NCBI GenBank assembly: GCA_051294375.1
Contig: CM119263.1
Coordinates: 29,842,338 to 29,906,337, forward strand
From: Paraspadella gotoi
Lineage: Eukaryota > Chaetognatha
DNA: 64,000 bases
Reading direction: 5' to 3'
Under the pieces are notes generated by a model. That model was not told the origin of the DNA, ran no database searches, and worked only from the letters and a program-made list of their open reading frames with translations. Shown here piece after piece: positions 50,101-60,824 of this stretch (positions within the stretch are counted from its first letter, which is position 1; the number at the start of each line of letters is the position of its first letter). The translations under genes were made by a program, and so were the position numbers.

Positions 50101-50848
50101 CCTGCCTTCTCCAACTCCTCACGTCTTCTTCACAATCAATTTTCTCACTCATGTCTTGTCTCCATCTCACTCACACCATCTCACTTCTCCATCTCACTTC
50201 AACACACTTCGTCGATCTCACTCCCTCACCTATTCTTTCCCCTCTCCTCTCTCTCTCTCATCTCTCTCTCTATCTCTCTCTCATCTCTCCTGCTCCTCTC
50301 TCTCTCTCTTCTCTCTGTTCCCCCTCCTTCTTTTTCGTGACCTTTTCCTCACCCTTACATTCCTTCCTCTTTTCACGCCTCCACCTTCCTACCCCCAACC
50401 CCGATCCCATTACCCCCTTTAAACCCCTTTGCACCCCTCACGGCCCTCAATCCCCTCTCACTCCCCCAATCCCCTCTTACTCCCCAATCCCCTCTAACCC
50501 CCCCAAACCCCTCTCACTCTTTTCCCCATCCCTCTCACTCCCCCAATCCCTCTGCTTATCTCTTCCCATCCCTCTAACCCCCAAAAATCCTCCTCTCACC
50601 CCCATCCCCTCTCACCCCTCCAATGCCCTCTACCCCTCTCCCCCAATGAAGGGATGCCCCGATGTCCAGCGGTTCCGTTCCCCTGAGGAAGAACCCCATA
50701 AAGACGGAATCCCTGAGTCGCATCCAACCTGAGAAAAAACCAAACACACCATTTGTTTATCGTACCATGGAAACGCGGCGCGGCTAAAGAAAAGGCGCGC
50801 GCGCGTAGATAGAGAGAGAGAGAGAAGAGAGAGAGAAGAGAGAGAGAG

Positions 50849-50890
<42 letters not shown>

Positions 50891-53800
50891 GAGAGAGAGA
50901 GAGAGAGAAGAGAGAGAGAGAAGAGGAGAGATAACGATAAAAGTACTAGGAAGGTCCCGACAAGGAATCAAATTATAATTTCAAAATTCGCGGTAAAGAC
51001 GAAAGACGACGCCGACGACGACGACGACGACGAAGAAAAGGAAAACACGAACGAAACGAACGAACTATGATGCAACGAAGACGCATACAAAAAAGTGAAG
51101 GTCACAGTTGAGGCAATTTTACCTAAATCGTTATCCTCTAATTGCCTAAAACACATTCTCGGGTTTATTTTGACCTATTTTAGGTCGTTTCCCGTTTTCT
51201 AAACTTTCTTATATATTTATAAAAAGTCTTAAATAACGGGATGCGTTATTTTTAATCGTAGCAAACCGGATTAGCTTTGTTTATTTTAAATCATTAATGA
51301 AGAAGTAAAAATTATCTAAATGTAGCAATGTTGCGCATTGTTCTTCACAAAAATTAATTTTCTCCGAATTTTAAGGTTTTAACAAGCAAAATGGGAAGTT
51401 TGTCGTTGTAAAATTAACAAATGTTTGTTGTACTCGATGATTAGAAGTTTCGAGACTCTCATAAAATTAAATGAAAATATGTAACAAATTCTTAAGAAGT
51501 AACTAGGACGACAACTCATTCGCATTTTGGTATTTTAACAAAATACGATATCTCGTCATCGTATTTCTTATGTTTTTTTTATATTTGGTGCTGAAAATCA
51601 TATTATAACCTCACGAGAAGATCACTATATTGAATACCGCATCAAAAATAAAATTTCATTATCAAATTTGGATGTCACTAAAAGAAATAAATTTAATTAA
51701 ATTGAATATGGGTAAATATGCAAATTGAGATTATAGAACTAAATCTCATTCAAGTCAAGAAAGAGTTCATCCTTCAGAAATTCGTTGACTCATTCTGTCG
51801 AAATTAAAGTACTTTTTTAAAAAATCCAAATAAAGTGGACCTTATTTTCCCTAAACGCCCATTTTATCCTAAATTTGGAATTGGGTTAGTGATTAAAGAA
51901 GTTAGGAATTAAGGTAGGGATTGGTTATAAGTTAAAAACATATTTAAATTAATATTAATTTTTCCGGATAATGGGGAAGGGGCGCTCTAAGGGAAAAGAG
52001 AGCCTTGACCTTCTTTCCCTTTTTTTTCTTGTATTCCTTTTTTTTTTCCTTTTTCCGGGTTAACTGTCGGCGGGAAAGACTAAAATACGAAAGGTTTTTT
52101 GCGTCGGAGGCTTTATAAGACTGATTTGCATCGCGACCTCATTCTTTTCTCAGCGTCAATAAACTTCACCGTGAAACCAAGAGAAGATTCATTTCATCAC
52201 AACCGACCGAGTGAAAAAAAAATACCAAAAAACGGTTTTTTAAAAGCCTTTTTTCTTTATTCATACTATTTGAAAGGGCGTCGTGAGCTGGTTTCATCCT
52301 CCTGAGCCGAGAAAGGGTTCACAACTTCAGCTGGGACAATAGTCACTAGTCAGACAGACACTAAAGGCGGGTTAGAAGCTCCCTCCACAGCTTTTTTGTA
52401 GCATCAGCAGGACGCGACCCCGGGTCCTTAGGGTTGGGAGGTGCGTGAGAGATTTGCTGCTGATTCTCTGAAGAAAATAGGGGGTAATATATACTAATAA
52501 ACATGTCTTCTTATCTATACAACGTCTCTCTTTTTTTATCCCTCACCTTCACTATTCCTTTTTATTTTTCAATCTTAATCAATTTTGGGTAATTTTCCAT
52601 TAAAATAACCGGAAATTTGATTTCTCCTTAAATGTTTAATTTAGTTTTTTTTCTTCTAATTAGTAATAACGATGTTGCGCTTCCATAAATTGCTAAAAAT
52701 GTGCCTTACCTTTTGCTCTTTAAACCCTTTTGTCTGCACCCAATTCTAAAAATGGCCTTAACCTTTTGCTCTTTACCTTTTGTCTCACCCAATTCTAAAA
52801 ATGGCCTTACATTTTGCTCTTTACCTTTTTTGTCTCACCCAATTTCTAAAAAATGGCCTACCTTTTTGCCTTACCTTGTCTACCCAATTCATAATTTTTC
52901 TATTTCCACCTTTGGCCTTCATTCTTTGAAAGAGGCTCACAAACTATCAGTTCTTAAATTGTCTCGTCTCTTCGAGTTCACCCGACACCATTTTCATGAC
53001 TTCTCAAGTGAACCCTCTTCTCTTGACCCGACCTAATTTCCCCACACCCGTCAAGGCCTTACCTCGCCGGGTAGGCCTCGCGAGAGGTAAGGCAATCTGA
53101 GGCCCCATATCTCGAGGAAGAATTCGTTTCTTCTCGTCGTCTATTGTCGTCGTTGTTGTTGTTGTTTGTTGTTGTTGCGTGGAGCGATGAGATTGTTGAT
53201 GGGATTGGGAATCTTATTGGAGAAAGATGGAGTGGTTAATTGATGCTAGAAAGAAATAAAACGCTGAGAAGACGTGTGGTTAAAATAAAAAAATATATTG
53301 TTTTGTTTTCCGACAACGAATTTATTTGTTATTATTATTATTAAAAAACGGTAGAATTATATTCAAAACAAATGATAAGAGAATAGTTTAGTTTTAATAA
53401 GTAAGTAATAATGATCTTAATAAAAAACGAATCAAGTCTCATACGCGAAGATGAAGAAGATGGAAAATGAAGATAAAACGATCGAGGAAACAAAATAAAT
53501 GGAGGCGCTGATCCAAAAAAAAGAGCAACCTTTCCTCTTATGATGATTTTTTTCGGCTTACGTTTTGCTTCGCTTTACAATTGGTAATAATAAATAATAG
53601 TAACACTCTGGGTAGTGGTCCTTTAATGAAATTGAAAACTATTTATATTTGGCATTTACATTTGTTATTACATTATTTTCTATTTAATTTATATTACTTA
53701 TTGTTATTGTTGGATTATTGTCCAAAGTACTCACTGGAGTGGAAAAAAAATAATTATTTAACTGAAGAGAAGTATTGATAAACCCAGGATCCTGCTATGT

Positions 53801-55171
53801 TATCTTAAACAACCATTGCCTTCCAAAGCCAGGAGTCAAGATCACGTATTTATTAAATGAAATAAGATACTATAATGTACAAATGTTTGCGAAACGAAAT
53901 TCTCACTGAACGAAAATCATTACCGGTCCATCATTTAACTATAATAAATCGTTTACTAAATAATAAATCGTTACTAATAAAAATCATTACTAATAATAAA
54001 TCATTAATTTCCGTAATCACATCCTGTAACTCGTCATGGGTGTTCGCCTTAGTATCGGCCGAGGGCCGTCGGTCAACTATCGTCGCGTACCGCATACAAC
54101 GGTCGTCGGCGAATCGCGCCGTCGACGAGATTTAGTTGGGGAGGTGTGCCGCTTGAAGATCTTCGAGGTGGAGCCTGTCAGCCGCGCTCGAATCTAGGAG
54201 TTAATGGGATAAGGGTAAGGCCATGAGGCCCCCCAAGGGTGTTGGAGAAATTTGGCGATCACCGTCCCTCCTCAGGGGCGATGTTATCTCACTCCCCTTT
54301 CCACAGACACCATAGAACAGCGAGCGGCCCCGTTGCTTACTTTAACCAAACTCCCTCCATAACCGGACTGCTACTCACTCCCCCCATTCTGCAGGGGCCC
54401 CTTGCTTACTAACTTCTCCTTTCGCAAGCGTGCGTGCATTAAACTGACTCCCATCCCTCTCCTGACTCCCCACCTTTCTATCCGCAGCGGCTTGCTTACT
54501 TTTAACACTTCCCCTTCGAGTGGCGGCTTGCTTAACCTCACTCCTCATATTCTATACATCTTTTATTCTTTGTTGCTTACTTCAACCTTCCCTTTGCATG
54601 GCGTTGCTATCACTCACACCCCTCACCTGCAACTCTTGTGCTTTAAACCTAACTTCCCACTACGCTCGGGACCTTCTTCGCCTTGACGACTACTCTCGCT
54701 CCTCAGCGTCAAGAAGGAAATCTATTGTCCATCGAATTTTGTGGCCGTTCCATGGTGAGTTGGAAGTGCCGATATTGCGTTATTGATGGAGTCGTGAAGC
54801 CATGGAGCCAATTTGTGGATCGATGAGCGGAATGGGGTAAAGAAAGTTGGTTTAGTGGAGTCGTTTGTAGAGGAGCGAGGAAAAAATTGAGGCGTAAGTG
54901 GAAACGGAGTGGAGCCGAGTAAAAAAAGAATACGAGATGGATATCGGGAGAATCGGAAAAAAATCTTGTTTTGTCTTTTAGGACAAGAGAATTATTAAAT
55001 GTTTGATTTTCTCTTAATGTTATTTTGTTTTCTTTATTTTTAAAAATCATTGTTCGAGTGTTCATTTAATTAATTAATTGAGAAAAAAGGATAAATGAAG
55101 AAAATTATGGCAACGATTCAAAGAAGAGTCAATGCAAGAAGAAAGGAAAAAAGGCATTCGGAAATAGAGTG

Positions 55172-55202
<31 letters not shown>

Positions 55203-55223
55203 GAGAAGAGAGAGAGGAGAGAG

Positions 55224-55257
<34 letters not shown>

Positions 55258-55383
55258 AAGGAACGGAAAGAGAGGAAAAAAACTGTCAAAATTCCTGCCA
55301 CACAAAGGCAAACGAGAAAAGGGAAAAAAGGCGGCTGGAAATAAAAATATAAAAAATTCCAAAACTTTTTCTTGCCTGACTTT

Positions 55384-55443
<60 letters not shown>

Positions 55444-56241
55444 ATCTCATTCATCTCTGCTCTTCTCTCTCCCTTCTCTCTCCTCTCTCTTGCCAACTAA
55501 AAAACTTACCTTTTCCCCCAATTTTCTAAACTTGGAGAACTTACCTGAACTTACTCTGACCTTACCTTTTTTTTCGCGAGTGAACTTTTTTTTCTTTCTG
55601 CGGAGCGCCAACGCGTAGCAAAATGCGTAACGAGGTTTCATCGACTCAATAGCTGTTAAGTCAAAATTCGTAGGCAGAGGCGTAACAGCCGCGTAGCAAA
55701 TTGTCCACTGACGAGTGGCTAAATGCCGAACAGGATGCCATACCTCCCCGTACACTGTCTCTCTCGCCGACCAAAAAACTGAAAATCGCCAAAAACTAAG
55801 CAGAAAACAAATGATCTTCAAGAGAAAGCGAGGGAAGTGTCCTAAGGAATTTTTTTTTTTTTTTTTTTTTGTACATGAAATAACGCTGGGAATGCAGTTT
55901 CCTCTCTCATGAAACACGAAAAAGCATTACCCTATGGGAGAATAGATAAAGGAGGAGGAGGAGGAGGAAAAGGAAGAAGGAGGAGGAGGAAGGACCGGGA
56001 TGGACTATTCGTCGTCGCACGAAGACATTCGGTCACCTATCAAAAAAGAGTTCGTCTCTTTTTTAAGAGACAGAGTGACGTTCGATTATACTATGTATTT
56101 TGGGATATTTTTTATGTTGTGAAAGTATTTTTAAACATTTTAGTTTACTTTTAACTGAAACCTTACGAGAACGGTTGAATGTTATTTAATTCTGAGAGAT
56201 ATTTTTAGGACAAATGAATTTTTTTATGCTCTTTTCTCTTT

Positions 56242-56288
<47 letters not shown>

Positions 56289-57113
56289 TCTCTCTCTCTC
56301 GTATCTCTCTCCCTCCTCCCCCCAGAAAGCTGTTGATTTCCTCAAATTCGATTCGAGCTCATTTCTTCGAGTCATAAGGGACGGCACCATCTAGAGTCAA
56401 CCTCCACATCCGATATTGCAGGAGATGGTGAGGAAGATGAGCTGTTCTGCTGCATGCTGCTGCTTTTGTTGCTACTGCTGCTGTTGTTGTGTTATCATTG
56501 ACGCTGCCTGCTGCTGCTAGTGGTTGTTGTGCTGTTGACACTGATTATGATAATTAATGATGATGATATGATGAGATGATGATGAATATTACAAATATAT
56601 AAAACTGATAAAGAAGAATGATAATAATATGATGATGAGAATGATAAATTACATGATTATCAAATTTTAATGAATAAGACGGTCAATAAAAATTATAAAT
56701 TAGAAGTTATATCGGTTTTCTCTTTTACAGACGTAACACTTTAACACAAAACTTGAAATAAAAATAAAAATATTGACCGCATAAAAAGAAATAAAAAATA
56801 TAAATTATAATATTATGAGCATAAGAGTTCCAATTACATATATAAACTTCACTGAGTCTTAAAACAATTCCACTAAACGCCCCCTTTTCCCTCAGTCGAT
56901 CAAATCACGGATTTCGCGACGACGACGACAACGGATTCTCATCCCCGGATGTGAGAAGCGGACGGACGGCAGATGTGAGAAGCGGACGGGCGATGGACGC
57001 CAGAGAAGCGGAGATTCGCGCCGCCGACGAAGCGGTCATTCTCAAATCGGACAGCATCGAAAAGATGGCGCTGCCTTCGGTCGTTGTCGAGCGACAGGGT
57101 AAAGAGAGTCAGT

Positions 57114-57182
<69 letters not shown>

Positions 57183-57303
57183 CAATTCCTTTGATTCAGT
57201 GAAAAGCGAGGATTGGAATCCAACTCGGGACGGACGAAACGAATCTCGAGTTGACGGATCCTGGAAACCGGAAACGAAACAAGTTAACTTTGACCTGGGT
57301 TAG
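44181..57303 (+). CDS. C-terminal exons of an unrecognised gene
   Basis: Four exons chain in one frame: 44181-44342 (FERGLTGSTSKDLQAAHLPN to HPMTR), 45119-45265 (147 bases; a glutamine run then Arg-rich), 56896-57098 (RSNHGFRDDDDNGF, a duplicated DVRSGR, then IEKMALPSVVVERQ) and 57200-57303 (ending VNFDLG, TAG 57301-57303). Junction phases are 2, 2 and 1, and all agree. No known domain is seen. The polar, low-complexity composition suggests a cytoplasmic tail or linker of a larger protein whose 5' exons were not found. The 11.6 kb between exons 2 and 3 includes the inverted duplication, whose right arm holds broken mirror copies of the first two exons. The donor of the first exon (GTTACA) is weak. 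Confidence 0.55.
45720..45960 (+). mobile_element. tRNA-derived SINE-like element
   Basis: Contains CTCCCAACCCTAAGG followed by GACCCGGGTTCGCGTCC, a tRNA-like anticodon/T-arm with a good B box. It shares the CTCCCAACCC core with the dimeric element near 2.5-3.1 kb. A damaged reverse-complement copy (about 52,290-52,490) is part of the mirrored arm. Confidence 0.5.
46182..46348. mobile_element. MITE-like element with GGGGCGYTCTAGGAAAA inverted ends
   Basis: Ends are inverted repeats: GGCTCTCTTTTCCTAGAGCG on the left and GGGGCGTTCTAGGAAAATAA on the right. The interior is degenerate CCTAA/TTAGGG-like sequence. This is the shortest complete copy of the family; others lie near 3812-4280, 10994-11205, 25519-25735, 38770-39225 and 59918-60048. 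The copy at 51,838-52,003 is the mirrored arm. No coding capacity. Confidence 0.6.
47328..48000. other. 673-N assembly gap
   Basis: In the left arm of the inverted duplication. The mirrored stretch in the right arm is pyrimidine-rich and then (GA)n. Confidence 0.95.
48437..48461. other. 25-N assembly gap
   Basis: Sits exactly at the inner end of the left arm of the inverted duplication. Confidence 0.95.
48834..48951 (-). other. Candidate coding exon in the spacer of the inverted duplication
   Basis: On the minus strand a CCAG acceptor and a GTAAAG donor bracket 118 bases in which two frames are open. One reads NASNVQVLEGRKPNGF, the other RIHVSGWYIDDDDRIMF. Both look protein-like and I cannot choose. 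The block is single-copy, unlike the arms beside it. Confidence 0.35.
49050..49560. repeat. AT-rich dispersed repeat related to 61623-62669
   Basis: Contains CAGGTAGCTTGCAAAAAGTT and GCTCTATCAGAATCC, both recognisable in the 61.6 kb element. It ends where the right arm of the inverted duplication begins. Confidence 0.35.
49567..56680. repeat. Right arm of the inverted duplication, probably an assembly artefact
   Basis: Reverse complement of the left arm, with frequent one- and two-base insertions and deletions, many in homopolymers. It has no intact copy of the exons at 44.2 and 45.1 kb. The left arm's N gap corresponds to about 50,017-50,930 here. Genes should not be called from this arm. 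Confidence 0.8.
57117..57178. repeat. (CT)n microsatellite filling a 101-base intron
   Basis: Occupies most of intron 57099-57199 of the 44-57 kb gene. Confidence 0.95.
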
Positions 57304-57700
57304 TTTAGGCGACCGGTGAAAGGGTCGGGTCCGTGATCCAAACTTATTCTACGACTCCCGATAGTGTTTTACATGATGGGATACTGTTTGGCTGTTTTGT
57401 ACTTCACGACCTATTTAAATTACCTTACTTAACTGATCTAATGAAATGATAAGAAAATAAAACCGAATTGCTCTAATATGCAAATTAGATTGAGGAGTTA
57501 CGATTTTAAATTCTAAAATTTATTGTGAGAATAAATCTGATTTGGGTAAGTCCTACAGACAGAAATTTTTTTTAAAATTTCCTGTCATAATTTACTTTAA
57601 TTACTTAAGGGACCTTATGAAATTACAGAGAATTTAAATATATTATATGAACAAATGCGATTTGGGTAAGTACAAGACTACTCCCCCCATTTTCCGCCAG

Positions 57701-57874
57701 AGAGGCCACGCCCTTCCCGCCCTCGTCCGACGCAGGCCGTCGCGCCACGGCGACGACCCGCCTGCTGCTCCGCCGCTGCTGACGATGAGGAGGAGGAGCA
57801 GTATTTGGCGTCGCTTAGCAACGGGAAGAGAATCAGCATCGTTTCTCTCGCCGTCGCTGATCCGCGCGTCGTGG
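57701..57874 (+). other. Candidate upstream exon, possibly of the rhomboid gene
   Basis: A GC-rich island bounded by AG (57699-57700) and a good GTGAGG donor, 174 bases long. Two plus frames are open. One is Arg/Pro-rich and phase-compatible with the EF-hand exon at 59568. The other reads DDEEEEQYLASLSNGKRIS and looks more protein-like, but its exit phase does not match. It could also be 5' UTR. Confidence 0.3.
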
Positions 57875-57944
57875 GTGAGGGAGAGGGGGGGGTATTAGAG
57901 TGGGAGGTGAGAGTCGGTGCTTGTTGGGGTGAGTTGTGTAAGAG

Positions 57945-58340
57945 CGCGTGCTTGACAGATGCTCCTTGGCCGACGAGGACCACCGCTTCAAATAAATAGT
58001 CTGCAGCTCACCAGTCTCACAGACTCACGAAACGGATCCTTATTTTTTTCGGGTTGGTCAGAAAAGTTTCTCACTCATTTCCTCTTTTTTTTTCCTTCCA
58101 TTCAGTGGTGACACCCAAGAGATTTGGTATCGTTATTGGCTCCAGTCTTTGAAAAGTTCGTCGGGCCACTCGGCTTCTGTTATCAACGCTTGGCCTTCCA
58201 TTCATCTCAAATCATCGATAACCCGCCCTCCTGCCATTTATTGTTGTTGCACGTGAGAGAAAATCGCAGAGCAATGGGGGTTTTAATATCAGCTGTTTCT
58301 TATGATATAATCCTTTCCATGTCATGTATCATTGCTATTT
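57945..58340. repeat. Direct duplication, copy 1 (copy 2 at 58767-59160)
   Basis: GCGTGCTTGACAGATGCTC, ACGAAACGGATCCTTATTT and TTATTGGCTCCAGTCTTTG all recur about 820 bases later, with indels between copies. A 25-N gap (58341-58365) lies between them. Confidence 0.75.
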
Positions 58341-58365
58341 NNNNNNNNNNNNNNNNNNNNNNNNN
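58341..58365. other. 25-N assembly gap
   Basis: Between the two copies of the 58-59 kb direct duplication. Confidence 0.95.
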
Positions 58366-59567
58366 AGCTAATATTGTTTAAAGTGAAGTTCAATATATAG
58401 ACAACAAAATTACAGTTTTGTCTCAGTGGTTAAAAGTAAAAAAAAAATGATAAACGATTAAAATCGATTTTTCTCAGACTCAAAATTTTGAACATGAAAT
58501 TTAGTTACACCATTTGGAAACGGTTAAATTTAACAACAACAAAATTTCTTGGCAGCTTCGTGGTGGAAAGGTTAGAGCTGGTTAAGAAAAGCAACCTGAG
58601 AATGGGTACCTTGGATGTAGATGAGAGTGAGCCGTGCAGAGGACGAACTTAAGCGATGGTGAACAACATTGATCAGCACCAAAAAAGTTTGGCAGGCATG
58701 TCCGTGAGTTAGTCAAGTGATTAGTGCGACGAGCCGAGATCAACGAACGAAGCTTGCATTGCTTGCCAGAGCGTGCTTGACAGATGCTCTTGGCCCGACG
58801 AGGACCACCGCTTCAATAAATAGCGCTGCAGCTCAGTCCAAGACTCACGAAACGGATCCTTATTTTTTTTCGGTGTGGTCAGAAAAGTTTCTCATCATTT
58901 CCTCTTTTTTTTTTCCTTCCATTCGTGGTGCACCCAAGAGATTGGATACGTTATTGGCTCCAGTCTTTGAAAAGTTCGTCGGTGCCACGGCTTCTGTTAT
59001 CAACGCTGCCTTCCTTCATCTCAAATTCATCGCAACCCGCACCTGCCATTTATTGTTGCACGTGAGAGACTGCAGAGCCAATGGGGGTGTAAATATCAGC
59101 TGTTTCTTATGATATAATCCTTATCCATGTCATGTTACATTGCCTATTTTTTCTAAATATTCAGAAAAGTCTTATGTTTGTCTGTTATCTATCTCTCTCT
59201 TTTTATTGCTATTTTCTAAATATCAGAAAACGTCTTATGTTTGTCTGTTATCTAATCTTTTCAAGTCATGCTATCTTTCCATGATATCTAAATTTTAAAT
59301 ATCGTTAATTATTTTACCATGTCATCTTATATTTACATGAAATCAAATAATCATATGACTACAAATATTTCCCTGTCATTCTCCTTTCATCTCATCTCTC
59401 AAGTTTGCTCTCTCTTTTACCGTTAAAACCCAATCTATTTCCATTGTCTAATATTTTTTTTGACAAAAATAGCATTAAAAGTGTTATCAAATCTTCCAAT
59501 ATAATCAGATATATTCTCTAAACTTTCTCCGTCTCCTGATCTTGCCATCTTTCTCATCACCGACCAG

Positions 59568-60778
59568 GAATACCTGATGAGCAACGAGAGATCTCAGACT
59601 CGAAAGGGTTGGTGCCACATTCCTTGTCGGCTGCCCGACGCCGCCCGACAGGAACTGCTCCGTCTGACCGCCAATGCAGACAAAGATGATTGGATCTCTT
59701 ACCAACAGGTTGGAAATATAGGTTCTCACCTCACCCACTTTGTTTTCTGAAAGAAAACAGAGCAAACAAATAATTACTGGAATGGTCGCAAAAGGTTCCT
59801 ATGTTAACAATAAAAGCGAACAATAAGGGAAAATATAAAAGAAATCAAGCAATTCCAGCCACATGCGGGGGCAACTCAATCGGGAAGCAAAAATGATAAC
59901 GGGTTTGTATTTTATTTGGCTACCTTTTCCATAATGATCCTAAATTTAGAATTTAGTTAATTTTTAGATTTAAAAATATTGTTAGATCTAAGGGTTAAGG
60001 ATTAGGGATCATGGAGCTCAAACGAGGCGCTCTAGAAAAATTGTATCTTTCATAAGTATATTTTATATTCGACTTTCGGAATCCACCATCTTAATTTATC
60101 TTTTATAAATATTCCTACGTCTGAAAAAATAAACAGTGTTAATTTTATAAAATATTTTTCCTAATTTTAATTCCTGACCCCCTCTGGGTTATAAAAAATT
60201 TGTTCCAAAGCTTGAAGGAACCTGCAATATTATTATCTTGTAAGAGAGACGGAGGGCTTAACTGTTCAAAGTCAATAGACATGATTTAACTCATTATAGA
60301 ATGAATCTAAAATAAGCGAATAGGTGAATAATCGAGACTGTGAGAGTCTTGCTTGAAAGCTTGCGTGGTCCTGCTATGTCATTATCTAGTAGGAGTGATG
60401 GAGGCCTTAAACCATCAAAGCCTGTCCAAAGTCAGGGGCAATATAGCTTTTTTATTAAATGAATGGATAGTTTTTATATTGGTTGTACCAATTTATTTAT
60501 TTAATAATGATTGTTTCAATTTCATAACCAAACTCTTTTCTTCCTTTCTCCATCTCCCCTCATCATCTCAGTTCGTGTCCGTGATTCTGCAAGACAATCG
60601 CAATGTCCGACCCTTTGCCACCAACCAATCTGGTTTCTCCCATCTGCTGCAAGATTCCGTTGATGCCGTCATCCCCAAATGGTACCATCAGTATTACGCC
60701 GACTGCAATCCTCCGCCGCTTTTCTTGCCGATTCTTACTCTCTTGCAGGTAAGACGATACTCACTCTCTGTCTTTATT

Positions 60779-60824
<46 letters not shown>

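Noticed and set aside
50036-50732. Long plus-strand frames rich in Pro, Ser and Leu
   Set aside because: Lies in the error-rich right arm of the inverted duplication and is a CTC/CCC low-complexity tract.
54402-54786. Open frames around 54.4-54.8 kb
   Set aside because: Mirror of the GTAAGCAAGGCCGCTG minisatellite at 43.8-44.1 kb in the left arm; repetitive and indel-laden.
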